Shown here piece after piece: positions 11,420-23,300 of a stretch of DNA of 64,000 nucleotides; within the stretch, counting starts at the first letter, position 1; the number at the start of each line of letters is the position of its first letter. Where the stretch lies: contig FWCC01000265.1 of NCBI GenBank assembly GCA_900169235.1, positions 62,001 through 126,000 on the forward strand, given 5' to 3'. The notes below the pieces were generated by a model. It did not search any database. It was not told the origin of the DNA and saw only the letters and a list, made by a program, of their open reading frames with translations. Made by a program: the position numbers and the translations under genes. The stretch comes from Zarea fungicola (taxonomy: Eukaryota; Ascomycota; Sordariomycetes; Hypocreales; Cordycipitaceae).

Positions 11420-12976
11420 ATGAGTGCCGCCATGTCCAGGCTTCTTCTTACATCTCGAGCTCCCTCGGTCGCAACCCTTCGAACTCGCCCACTCGCCGCT
11501 TTCGGAGCTGTCCAGACATTTTCACCAATTGCTTTCCGCACCATGGCTACCACGCAGAAGATCAAGGTCAAGAATCCCGTCGTCGAGCTTGACGGTGATG
11601 AGATGACCCGTATCATCTGGCAGAACATCAAGGACAAGTTTATTCACCCATACCTCGATGTCGACCTCAAGTACTACGATCTTGGCCTTGAGTACCGTGA
11701 CCAGACCAACGACCAGGTCACCCTTGATGCCGCCGAGGCTATCAAGAAGTACTCTGTTGGTGTCAAGTGTGCCACCATTACCCCCGACGAGGCTCGTGTC
11801 GAGGAGTTTAAGCTTAAGAAGAGTAAGTTTTGACCAAGAAAAAAACAATTTTGCCATTCGAGGCTTTTTTTTTTCGCTGTAATTCGTTCCGATACCGCTT
11901 TCACCATACTAACCAACAACCTCGGCAGTGTGGCTCTCTCCCAATGGCACAATCAGAAACGCTCTTGGCGGTACCGTTTTCCGTGAGCCAATTGTCATTC
12001 CTCGAATCCCTCGCCTCGTCCCCGGCTGGAAGCAGCCCATCATTATCGGCCGCCACGCCTTCGGCGATCAGTACCGCGCCAAGGACCAGGTGATTGAGGG
12101 CGCCGGCAAGCTCTCCATGGTCTTCACTCCCGAGGGAGGCAAGCCCGAAGAAATTGAGGTCTTTGAGTTCAAGAACGGCGGCGTCGCTCAGACCCAGTAC
12201 AACACGGACGAGTCCATCACCGGTTTCGCCCACGCTTCTTTCAAGCTCGCCCTCGACAAGAACTACCCTCTGTACATGAGCACCAAGAACACCATCCTCA
12301 AGAAGTACGATGGACGCTTCAAGGACATTTTCCAGGAGATTTACGACACCACCTACAAGAAGGACTTTGAGGCCAAGAAGATCTGGTACGAGCACCGTCT
12401 CATTGACGACATGGTTGCTCAGATGATGAAGAGCTCCGGTGGCTACATCATGGCCCTCAAGAGTATGTTTTTTCCTTCTCGCAATTGCTGCAATTGCTGC
12501 AATTTCGATTCCAGCCCACTGTACTACACATCAGCTAACATGTCCCAGACTACGACGGTGACGTCCAGTCCGACGTCGTCGCTCAGGGCTTCGGCTCCCT
12601 CGGCCTCATGACCTCCGTCCTCATCACCCCCGACGGCAAGACCTTTGAGTCCGAGGCCGCCCACGGCACCGTCACCCGCCACTACCGCGAGCACCAAAAG
12701 GGCAAGGAGACCTCGACCAACCCCATCGCCTCCATCTTTGCCTGGACCCGCGGCCTCATCCAGCGCGGTAAGCTCGACGAGACCCCCGACGTCGTCGCCT
12801 TTGCCGAGGCCCTCGAGCGCGCCTGCATTGACACCGTCGACGTCGACGGCATCATGACCAAGGATCTGGCCCTGGCCTGCGGCAAGACCGGTCGCGAGGA
12901 CTACGTCACCACCACCGAGTACCTCAACGCCGTCGAGCGCCGCCTGAAGAACAGCTTTTCCCAGGGCAAGCTGTAA
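11420..12976 (+). CDS. IDP1: NADP-dependent isocitrate dehydrogenase, mitochondrial (possibly dual-targeted)
   Basis: Three exons, 11420-11822, 11929-12462 and 12549-12976, encode 454 aa. The enzyme oxidatively decarboxylates isocitrate to 2-oxoglutarate and makes NADPH. The match to the eukaryotic dimeric IDP family runs over the whole length: [14 protein letters not shown], then [19 protein letters not shown], then the [13 protein letters not shown] region. The first 41 residues are Arg/Ser/Ala-rich without acids, a typical mitochondrial leader. An in-frame ATG at 11543 (ACCATGG, excellent context) starts exactly at the mature enzyme and would give a cytosolic form. The C-terminus is GKL, close to but not the canonical peroxisomal SKL. 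Both introns carry standard signals, and a short TTGCTGCAA repeat sits in the second. Very confident in function. Confidence 0.97.
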
Positions 12977-13962
12977 ATACACCAAAAAAATTTTTAGCAA
13001 GCTGTGATGGCTTTCTCTTTTTTGGTCTTCTTCTTCTGCTTCTTAACTAGCGTCCTTTTTTAAAAAAAACTCACGACCCATAACCAAGTATCAAGGCTTT
13101 TTGAATGAAAATATTATCATTTAGCGGTACGAGCGAAAAGACTGCTTCCCAGTACTGTCGCATTTCGTTGTAAGCGAACGAAGGAGCGTCATGAAAAGCG
13201 AGCGCATGAACTACGCTATGGACAAGGAGGGAGGAGGACAAGGGCATGTTGAAACAATAAAAATGTGTCACAAGACGGGATAGGATTTATATACCACATT
13301 ACCCTTTTTTTTATGTTTGTTTTCTGGCTATATCTGCCCCAAAGCGTCGGGGTATTGAATATACACATATTTTGCAATTAACTCGAGAAACGCGATACGC
13401 TGCTTCAAGGCGTCCTGTTAATGCCGCGTATCAGAAAGAAAAAGTCATGCCATCAAGGTTCTAAATGAATAGAGTTCATTGCTACTAAACCGTACACGTT
13501 TTTTTGTACAACTGATTTCTGCTTCACTGCCCCATCCCTCTGCCTGCACTATGCAGTCCCAAAATGCAAGGGCTCCTGTATTCCGTGACTTTCCTGTTGA
13601 TTGGTACTTGTCCTTGTTCTTGCGTGCCATTTTCCTCCGTTGCTTGTAATATATGTTATCAACAAAAAGAAAGAGCTGCCACTATATGTAGCAAAATATA
13701 GTCCCCGCCTTGCCTGGCCTGTTAAATAAACTGAGCGAGGGAAAATCACCACACATCCCATTCCCGCCGTCAACGCACTTGCATTATTTCTTTTTGGCTA
13801 GATTCCCTTGGCACATGAGCTACCTCTCCCGTCATTCAACCCCTGACGCCATTAGATTCCCAGAAAGAAAGCAAAACGAGAAAAATCAAGCAAACAGAAA
13901 AAAATACATACATGGCTACATGCCAACTTGCTCGACCTCTTGTAAGGCAAAACAAATAACAG
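12977..13962. other. Spacer between convergent genes
   Basis: About 1 kb between the 3' ends of the dehydrogenase and the Iec3 gene. It is AT-rich with T tracts and should contain both 3' untranslated regions. Nothing else is seen. Confidence 0.5.
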
Positions 13963-15224
13963 TTACTCGGCGGCAGCGGTGTCCTTCTTGGACCTACGCA
14001 CATTAGGCGTGCCGTCCACGTCGCTCCTGCGCTTCTTCTTGGACGGTCTGCTCGCGGAGCCGCCAGGTCTGTATCCAGCGTCGGCATTCCTCTTGCGCTT
14101 GCCTCGGCTGACAGGCGTACTGTAGTCGGCCTCCTCGTCCATGCTCGCATCCCAGTCGCCCGTTTTCGCTGTCTTATCTGCCTTTTCCGCTTTTTCACCT
14201 TTTTCTACCCTTTCTGCCTTTTCTGCTTTCTCTGCCTTATCTGCCTTCTCTGCTTTCTCTGCTTTCTCTGCTTTCTCTGCTTTCTCTGCTTTCTCTGCCT
14301 TATCTGCCTTCTCTGCTTTCTCCGCCTTTTCTGTTGCAGCGTTGCCTGCGCGGGATACGCCGCTTGGACGTTTGGTGCGAGCGGTTGCCTTGCCACTACG
14401 CTCAACTCGGCCACCACGAGACTTGCGGGCGCCGCCAGCTCCAGCGCCGTGATCTTTTGCCGTAGCTGCATCGGCTGCGGTGCCATCGGCATCGTCGTGC
14501 GTCTCGCCATCCTGGAGGAAGATCTTAGGCGCGTGTTTGCGAAGCCAGTTGGTGACACTTGTAGGGTTCCGGAGATGTGGGTGCGAAGAGAGATGGCTGT
14601 TGGGGTGCGCCCGCGGAGCAAGCGTTGGTAAGTGGGTGTCGGTGTCCAGGCTGCTGTCGACAGCAAAGATATAGTCGTCGACATCATCCGCTGTCAGAAA
14701 ACTTGCGGGGTGAGACTCGCCATCAGCCACGGTCAGATCCTCAATCATGGACGAGTGGGCACCCTTGGCCGCCGCATAATTTATGTGCGGCACGGCAGTC
14801 AGGAGCTCCTCGAGCTTCTTGAGGGCTGCTCGCTTCTCGGACCCTCGCTCTTGGTCGATGGTGAGTATAGGGGCGTTGGCATCACTCGAGGGTTTCAGGG
14901 CAACGTCTAAGCGTTTTTCGAAAGGAATCTGTGCGGAATTGTTGATCTCGAGTAGTATATCTAATAGTCGACTGGCGATGTTTGTCAGCACTTGTTGTGT
15001 CGTAGTGAATTTTGCTGCCCGAGATGGCCAGACACGTACTCGTTTTCTACTGCTAGGCGCTTTACTGTCGCCGCAGTCTTTGCCTCTTGCTTGTGCAGGT
15101 CTTCGCCTGTCTGCATCTTTTGGTCGAATACGATGCGCATCTTTCGGTACTTCTTCTTCCACGACTTGTAGCCAAGAGCCTTGCGCTCTGTCGAAGGCTC
15201 CGTCTTGACATGTGAGTCTTCCAT
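13963..15224 (-). CDS. iec3: INO80 chromatin-remodelling complex subunit Iec3
   Basis: Two exons on the minus strand, 15040-15224 and 13963-14971, encode 397 aa. The donor is GTACGT, the branch point GCTGAC, and the acceptor CAG. The N-terminus carries the fungal Iec3 signature YKSWKKKYRKMRIVFDQKM followed by a short helical region, then RLLDILLEINN. Iec3 is a fungal-specific subunit of the nuclear INO80 remodeller. The middle is disordered. At about residues 270-330 a dense Lys-Ala-Glu tripeptide repeat is coded by a 9-bp minisatellite. The C-terminus is basic with nuclear-localisation-like clusters (RGKRKR, SKKKRR). It is followed downstream by the 3' end of the dehydrogenase gene. The family call rests on the N-terminal motif. 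Confidence 0.85.
14164..14336 (-). repeat. 9-bp minisatellite coding Lys-Ala-Glu/Asp repeats in Iec3
   Basis: On the plus strand the unit reads TCTGCTTTC, with variants such as TCTGCCTTA, repeated about 18 times in frame. In the protein it gives KAE/KAD triplets with one diverged piece (ERVEKGEKA). Because the unit is a multiple of three, copy-number changes keep the frame. Confidence 0.9.
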
Positions 15225-16007
15225 TGTCGGTGCGTTCTTTGTTATGCGTATTGGTGAAGTATTAAGACAGCCTATTGCAGGCTATTTGTGTCGGCGGCTT
15301 GCAGCGCTGCTGATACCAAAAAAAAAAAGTCCCCTGGCTTCTGGCCCGATCTGCGCGCCGCGCGATCAACTAGGATTGTAGTTTAGCACTGAATGCGACG
15401 CGACAACGAAGTGCTGACAGAAACCAGTGACGTTAATTTGTCAATCGGTGCAAATTCGACGGATGCTGAAGCGAGATGCGGGCTTGCGTTGGATGGAAAG
15501 GCAGGGAGTGTGGTGGACGAGATGGATAATGGGCGAGGGCGAGAAACGGGTTTGCTCAAGGTGCTTCTTTCCGGCTGTGACCAGACACCACCACGTCGTG
15601 GCTGATGTGGGTATCGCGCCCCTTCTCCAACTACACTATGAACACTACCCTACAGAACTTTCTATGCCCTATCATATCCAAGATCCGCCCGCTCATTCCG
15701 TGCCATTGAATGTCAACCAGTTTTGTTTGATGTTCGCTATTAAATTAGCTTCGTATCGAGTCAGCTGGCGACTTAATTTGAAAACGTGAGCGTGATCTCT
15801 TAGGCCGTGAGCATGCTAACTATGCCACCATGCTAAACTCGACAGCTTAAAGGCAAGAGCTTAATTGTAAATTGTCCGATAGTCAGTACATTTATGAGCG
15901 CTACAGCGCCTAGCAACAAAGAAAGCATACATATCGGTGACTGCGTGCTCTCCAACTACCAGTCTTCAAGACCAAGTAGCACGGACGTGATATTTTCTGT
16001 TCTACAG
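15225..16007. other. Spacer upstream of Iec3 and downstream of Sly1
   Basis: A 783-bp spacer between two genes on the minus strand. It holds the Iec3 promoter and the Sly1 3' end. The short open frames show no family resemblance. Confidence 0.5.
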
Positions 16008-18335
16008 CTATGACGCAAGCTCATTTCCGAGACGCTCCAGTTCCTCCGAAATAAATTCCCTTGCATTAAGGATCTCAGTGCTTCCATATACAACCCGCTT
16101 TTTCGTCCTGTCACCACCTGCTCTAGCCACCCACTCTTGCAAATTGCCATACTCGTCCATGCTTCCGCCACCAACTGTGAATACAACTGCCTCGCTGAAG
16201 CCTTGCCTTCTTTGACCAAAGCTTGCGGCTTGCCCCGGGGCCGCCTGTCCAGGCATGCCACCAGGGGCATTTGTGCCAGCGCGCAAGGTGCTTGGAGGTG
16301 GCATTGTTCCACGCGCATTGGCCGATCGTGGGTCAAAGTATAGATAGTGTTCCGTCTTGGCAATGGCTGAAGATGAAGCTGTGGCGGGCTCCATGACGGA
16401 CTCTACAATTTTGGTTATGGTAAGATCGCGGTCGGCGGGAAGAAAGTTCTTCACGCCGCTAATCAGAGACTCAAAGTTGGACGAGAGGCCAGTAGGCACG
16501 CCGGTTTCCTTCAAGCGGTCGGTAAGGCGTGAAGAGATGGATGAAAATCGACCAAAGAGGTCAGACGATGCATTTTGGTTAGAATTATTGTTGATGGTCG
16601 TCAGCTGTGTCATTTTTGTGGTAGCGCGGACCCTGTAATCTGTTAGCCGGCACGAGGCCTGATCAAGGCATGCAGTACTTACTGTCGGACATAGGACAGA
16701 GATGAAACATCGGCACCCGCTTCAACAAGGGCTTTTTCAAACGATTCAAAGTCTGCGCGTGCGACCTCTTGCTCTGTGCTGAGAAACCAGATAATAAACA
16801 GTCGCAGTTTATCAGAGGCATCGTTGCCCTTATTCTGGTCCTTGATAATTTCCAATATTTGGGCTTTGGTTTGCTTCACCGCATTTTCTTCCACCTGGAA
16901 AAAGTTATCCAACTGGCGATCTTTGATCCCCGAGAGTAGCGCCGCCAAGATGTTCATGTGCATATCAAGAACACCCTTGCGTTCCCTCATCTCAGGCAGC
17001 AACGTAATAGCTGCTTTGAGATGCTGAGCGCTAGCACTGGTGTCGTTTTGCAGGTCTTCCAAGCTCGAAACACCCGTCTTTTTGGTAATGGCAGCTGTAT
17101 CCTCCTTGTACTTTGTAAGCTCGGCGTCAATGTCCTCAGCAACCTGAGGGAACGGCACTGGTGCGTTCTTCGCCCAGAAGAAATCGTTGGCGTTGAGATC
17201 ATATGACTTTTTGGAGGTGCCTCTGGCGGGGTTGTTTTCATCGATCGGGGCTTCAATCGTAATGCGATTCAGCTTCATGTTGAGAACGTCGTGAACGAGA
17301 GACTGATAGGTCCAGGAGTGGGAGAGCATTGGGATCAAGTCGACATTGCGGTCAAGCAGGATCAGAACAGGTCTGGACTGAGGAGTGCCAGCTGTTGCCC
17401 CTCTGTCTTTCGAGAAGAGGTTATCTTTAGAGTTTAGTATGTGATCGCGAAGCTTTCGGTCCAGCCTTTGAGCAACCATTTCCGCAGCAGCACCTTTGGG
17501 ACAACGAATAATAGGAATGACCCCTGTAAGCGCAATAGATTAGTCTTCTATGCGATATACGCCGTCCAATTTGCACTTACCCATAGTCACAATAACGCTA
17601 AATAGGCCGCTGACTATTCTGTCGACAACTGCGTCTAATTGTTCGTCGCTCGTCTTCGCGCTGTTGAGGGCCCAGTATGTGTGGTCTTTCTGCATGCCCA
17701 AGCTGAATAGGTCTGGCTCTGCAACAATGAAGTTGAGATATTGATCAAATAGCTGAGCGATATTCTCCGACGTTCCGGCCGTCGCAGTTTGTGTCGCAAA
17801 GTCTTCTAGAACGACTCGGGGCATGGACGAGAGTAAGTTGATATAGGCGGGGGAGTAGAGGCCCTTTTGGAGATCATTTGTGATTGCTTGCATATTCTGC
17901 GCTGAAGGCTCGAGTAAATAGACGACGGGCACATCGGGAATCTGGTGACGGGCGGTTCCTATGTGCCTGGTGAAGGTTAGTGGATAACGAAGCAGCGGTA
18001 GTTGGGTTGCGCATACATGTGCATGGTAACGCCCATGGATCGCAGGTCGCTGACCCGCATAACACTGCTGATAACATCTCTGCCCAAGTCATCAAACACA
18101 AGGACTTTCCAGATTGGGTTGCCGTCTGCATCGAGAATCGGAGCAACTGGGGCCAGTAGGCCATTCGCGAGGACCTCCTCGCTTTCTCCCGAGTCGACCG
18201 ATTCGTTGAGATTTAGAATCTTTTTCAGCGAAGCTAGAAGATTTAGCACAGAAGTACAGAAGAAATTAAGAACAGGGCCATGGGCAGAAACGTACCAACC
18301 TGGCGATCGCGCAAGGTATTGCCTTTGGTCGCCAT
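16008..18335 (-). CDS. sly1: Sec1/Munc18 family protein Sly1 (ER-Golgi vesicle fusion)
   Basis: Five exons on the minus strand, 18296-18335, 18017-18233, 17581-17966, 16683-17523 and 16008-16632, encode 702 aa, a usual length for fungal Sly1. All joins keep the frame and use GTACGT, GTATGC, GTAAGT and GTAAGT donors. The start MATKGNTLRDRQ continuing into SLKKILNLNE, then WKVLVFDDLGRDVISS, IPDVPVVYLLEP and ILLDRNVDLIPMLSHSWTYQ, are hallmark stretches of the SM fold. Sly1 binds the syntaxin Sed5 and helps assemble SNARE complexes in ER-to-Golgi and intra-Golgi transport on the cytosolic face. A Gly/Ala/Pro-rich insert interrupts the last third (about residues 590-620). The first exon is only 40 nt. 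Confidence 0.95.
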
Positions 18336-20354
18336 GGTCAAATCAGTGCTAGGTTCAGGAGCTGTGGCGGTCAAGGAGTAGTATATAGAAGGATTCCGCG
18401 GGCACGTATATGCCGATTCAATTCAAAATTTCGCCAAACTGGCCAACTGATAATGCCATGCACGAAATGCTGAGCGGCAGTGGTGGATGTTGTCATGCAA
18501 GAGGCCACGGTGACGCTCCGGGGTTGACAATTTGTTGGAGCTTGAACCCCACCAAAAGTTGTTGCAGCTTGCAGTGGCAGATGGATGAAGCTGTGGTGAC
18601 TTGTTACGTGTACACCGAATGCGTGCCTGGTGGTACTTTCTCGTTGGTAGGTACCTCGTACCTAGGTACCTAGCGGAACCGCAGCCTTGCCAACGCCGGG
18701 CTCATTTTGGCTAACTCGAGCCACTAATCCCTTGAGATACAGGCGGCGTTGGGCGCAAAAGAACCCCCGGAACTTAGCAAGGGCAGTTATAGGTACTGGC
18801 AAAGCAACTGGCATCATCCACCCTTTTCTTAATGCCTCACTTACCAGGCAGAACATCAGACCAGCTGCTCCCTTTCTAACTTTTCCCGTAAGGTTGGCCT
18901 TCCTCGCGATCGCATCTCTTCCATCACTCGCGACATCCACAAATAGCCTTTCGGTCGCACTTAATTCAGCGCCGTAAAGTCCTGCGAGACGCTCTGCGCC
19001 GCAGATCAGCCCGCTCTCGATATTTGCGCTGTACCATCTTCTATTCCTGTCCCTACTGCAGTACCGAAGCTGGTAGCGGGTGCGTTTGTCTTTCGGACTG
19101 ACTATCTGCGTTGGCTTCATCTACTCTGTAAAGCATCGGCCAAAGGACATCGATAGCACGAATCACAAACCCAACTTCCAGATCGTCTAATTCTTTTATT
19201 TTCTTTTAACTGCACTGCTTATAAGTATAAACTGGGTATGCTCACTCTCTGCCCCCTCTGGCTGCTGATATTCCTCCTACACCTGCACTACGATCCCATA
19301 CGCCCGGGGCCTATTCGCTGCTCTTGGTACATAAACCGAAATCATCGATTGTATATTGTGACTCCTGGTCTTCTGTGGATAACCACATCAAGGATTAAGG
19401 CGTTAGCCAATTAAACTAGCAACAAGATGCATCAACGTTTGGTCGCGTGCGACGATCGCCATCTCAACTTCTGAGCGGCCATGTTACAGAGAGCATAGAC
19501 AAGAGCGAAGAAGGTCTGGAAACCAGCATCAACCTAGCCTTGTATGGCTGCGTCTTCTGATGATCCAGATTATACTTCTTACTCTAGCCTGCCTCTTGCC
19601 GTCGGCTTCGCGCAGCAAACTTGTGCATCTTGTGCATGTGGCTGCGAGTAGCGTCTAAGTCTCAGCTGTGTCGCGTCGTGTCTGGGGCAAGCGCCAGCGC
19701 AACAAAACCCAAGGTTCAAAGCACAAGGAGCAAAAGACGCCGAGAATTTAATCAAAACTCTCAACATGCTCGTACCAGTTACTTGGAATGCCACCGAAGA
19801 CCCAATTTGCCGCCACAAAAAGCCCGGGCCGCGTCCTGCTCTCAAAGGACGGCGCAGTTGCCCCCAGGAGCGCAAACTTAATAAATGCACACAGCATCAG
19901 ACAACTGGACTTATACCCGGGCTCCAATATCAGCATTGAATTTACTTCAACAAAAGCCAACCCATACCAAGATCAATGACGCTAATCTTTTCCCTTTTTC
20001 CCAGATCCTTTTCTGTGTTGGAGACCTCTCAGGCCACTGCCAGCCTTCCCGTATTACTATACTTCCGATTTGGACTAGTGCAGGTTCCGCACACACCCTC
20101 ATCGGCCCAAGTATCTTTGCACCATCTTAAGGCGAGTAAGTACTTGTTCGTGTCTTTGTTTGCGGTGCACCTCATTTGTTCCCACCTGACCTGAACTGTT
20201 TCGCGTTCGCATCAATTTAACCTGCCCATCCACCATAACAGCTCTGACCTGTGCTCATGATGTTGCCTGCTGATACCAATTACTAGTAATAGCTCGTCTT
20301 TGCGATACATTGATAAAGTGTTGATGCAGTCGTTGATAATTTGCCGCGGTTAAA
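18336..20354. promoter_or_regulatory. Divergent promoter region between sly1 and the PNUTS-like gene
   Basis: Two kb between two divergent start codons. A dense AGGTACCT/ACCTAGGT palindrome cluster lies at 18648-18673. A GAGTAAGT donor near 20131 and an AACAG acceptor near 20240 suggest an intron in the 5' untranslated region of the PNUTS-like gene. A 152-codon minus-strand frame at 18662-19120 resembles nothing known to me and is not called. Confidence 0.45.
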
Positions 20355-23300
20355 ATGCAGTCATGGACTAATCCCGGCCAGAATGATGGCAATGGGCATG
20401 ACACATGGCAGTCTAACTTTACCTATGACGACCAAGGAGCATCGTTCGACCCAAGCCAGCCATGGGCCCAGCAGGTAGCAGGTCAGCCGACCGAGTTTTC
20501 AGATCTGCATCAGGACCATTCAGCCTTCTTTGATGCTGCATCTTCACCTGCAAACACATACATTCCCCCCCAGGCGCTGCATGGCAATGCGTCGAACCAG
20601 CCCGCCTTCCAGACCCAACAATACGGCCAGCAGACCCAGGAAAACATTGACCCTGCTTTCCATAATATACATCCTAGTCTATACTCGCATGGAGCCAAAG
20701 GCAATGCAGGAGCGGATGTCAGCCAGCTGGACCATGGGCAGGGGTTTTCGCAGCACGCCTTTGGTTTTTCGACGCAAGGAAATGCTGCGTTCCGCCAACA
20801 GCCACAGCAATTTCCCACGCAGTCGCATGCGCAGCAGCAACAACCAAATAGACCACAAGAACAGCAATATGGTGCGTTTGCACAAAACCCACTGGCAACC
20901 GTACAGTCACAGCGCGTGCTCAACCATCAAGGAGGATTTCATCAAAATCCTAGCCTTGGTCAATCTGCGAATGGCCAGCCAGGCCAGCCAGCGCGGTATC
21001 AAACCGATCAGCATCTCAATTACACCGCGCCAGGGCGACAATTTCAGTTGCAAGCGGACCAGTTGAACCCGCAGCAGCAGCTAAACCAAGGCTACCAAGA
21101 TGGCAGCAATACTTTCCAAGGGCATCCTGCTGCTCTTCAACATAATGCCCTGCAGCAAAATCTACAATTCATGCCCAATGCTTACCCTGAAACGCTTGAT
21201 GCAGCTACTGCCGCCAAGAAGGGACGAAGATCTACAAAATCCACCGAGCCTGTTTCTGCAGCGTCCCCGGCGGATTCAACGTCCGAGATGATGGGAAAGA
21301 GGCCAGAAGATATGGATGCGTACACCGCACCGGTTCCGTCAGCCGAAGAACAGGAACAAATCGCGAAATTCAATAAGCGCAGCAAATCTGCGCAAGCTAA
21401 ATATCCATCAATTGCTGGCCTACCACACCTTGTATTCGATGGAAGCATTAAAATCCCAACACCCAAGAGTTTCGACAAGCTTGCACCTCTTGTCACACTA
21501 CCCCCAAGGTCTGGCAAAGCTATGGTCCCCGAACTCGGTTACAGCCTACCATGCGAGATACAAGGCAGGTTCACGAGCCAATATCGCCCGGCACCGGACC
21601 GAGCTGGACTGAACGAGAGACGTATGGAAGCAAAAGACCTCTTGGACCAGTTCGAAGCGTCAATGAAGGCCATGGGCAAGCGCCGACCTAAATACACCGA
21701 ATATCCGCATGGATTCAAGGAGCAGATGAAATCAGACGAGGCTGTCAGGAACAAAGCCGAAAAGAAGGCGAAAAAAGAGACCGAAAGCGACCAGAGCAAA
21801 CCTATTCGAGCGGCCGTTCGACCGTCAGACCCTGCGGAGGCTGCCAGCTGGGACGCTCTCGGCATCGTATGTGTGGACCAGTCTGTTGTTCGCACAAGCT
21901 CGTTAATCGCACAGCGAGTACAACATGCTGGTGACTTATTTATTAAGCTGCGAGGCGATATGAACAAAGCGAAACAGGAGCTTGATCAACTGACCAAGGA
22001 CAATAAACCGGAAATGGTTGCTGCAAAGGCAGACTACGAGCAAAAGAAGGAGTCATTCTACCGCGCTTTAGATTCAACAGTTGAGCATGCAGATGGCGCT
22101 GTATTGAGTAACCTGGGAGGCCATCAGAAACTTATTCTGAGTCTAATTAATGCCCTGATTGCTTGCATCAAGGCCTCTGATTTCTCCGGCAAGCTGCCAA
22201 AGATTGTACTGGAACTTTTCTCACACTTTCGCATGACCAAAAAAATAATTGACGCAACAAACTTCGAGACAGTTCGCAAGCGATTTGGCGATAAAGGTGA
22301 TGCTGAAGTCAAGGAAATCATGCAGGACATCAATGACAAAATCCAAAAGGTTATGCTGAAGGCCAGCGAACCAGAAACTAGTACTGGATACACAGGGACA
22401 TCGGCCGCTAGTAGGGCAAAGACGGCGACTAAACCTGCTGCCGACGGTACTGCAAAGAGGAGTAGAGAGGATGACACAGACGGCCGTACTGCAAAGAAAA
22501 TTGTCGTTGAGTTGCCAGGCACTTCGTCGTTGCTGAAGAAGCTTGCCCAGCCAAAGCCACAATCCCAGACCATTCCCAAGGCTGTCTCGACTGCCCCCAA
22601 AGCTCCATCGTCTCTGCTACCTGGGAAAAGCCGACCTACAGCCAAGCCTGCACCGAAACCAGAAGTAACTGTGACTGCTGGTAGCCCTGCAGCTTCTGGC
22701 GACGAAAAGCCCAAAGCAGCAGTGCGCAAAGTATCTGACAGTAAGACTGAACCTGCAAAAGTGCCTGCATCCAAACCGGCACCAACGACAACTTCCAGCG
22801 CACTGTCTGGTATCGCATCGCTTTTGGACTCTATCAACGCACCAAAAGCGGAAGCTGCTGCAGCAGCTTCTGCTGCGCCAAAAGAAGTTGAAGTTGTTGA
22901 TGATTCCGAGACACCAGAAGAAACGGTCAAGAGACTTCGCAAGTTGCAGCGCCGAAAGCTGCGGGTAGCTTGGAAGCCGGATCATGCCCTTGTGCAGGTC
23001 AAGATCTTCCAAAAAGACGAGGACGAGGATGAAGGGCGTGGCAGCAACATGATACGCGACGCAGCCGATGACAAGTCTGAAGGAATGATGCTGAAGCAGC
23101 GCATGAGCATGGATGAAGATGAAGATGATGACGATGTCCCTTATCAACCATGGCTTGCCCCCGTCGAGACAGACTTGTCTGGACTTGGACCGGAAGCCAG
23201 AAGCAAAAATTTCACTACCCGCGGTGGCACTGTCACGTTTACGACCGATGAGCAGAAGCGTATCGCTGAACGAGAGCAGAGGGAACTCATGGCAATTTAC

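Noticed and set aside
14205..14687. 160-codon frame with KQRKQR repeats
   Set aside because: It is the same 9-bp minisatellite of Iec3 read in another frame on the same strand.
18662..19120. 152-codon minus-strand frame in the sly1/PNUTS-like spacer
   Set aside because: No recognised motif, no splice partner and an overlapping frame on the other strand. It ends in a palindromic promoter-like repeat. It could be a small orphan gene, but I cannot support it.
22124..22942. 272-codon minus-strand frame
   Set aside because: Antisense image of the Lys/Pro/Thr-rich part of the PNUTS-like gene; no family resemblance.
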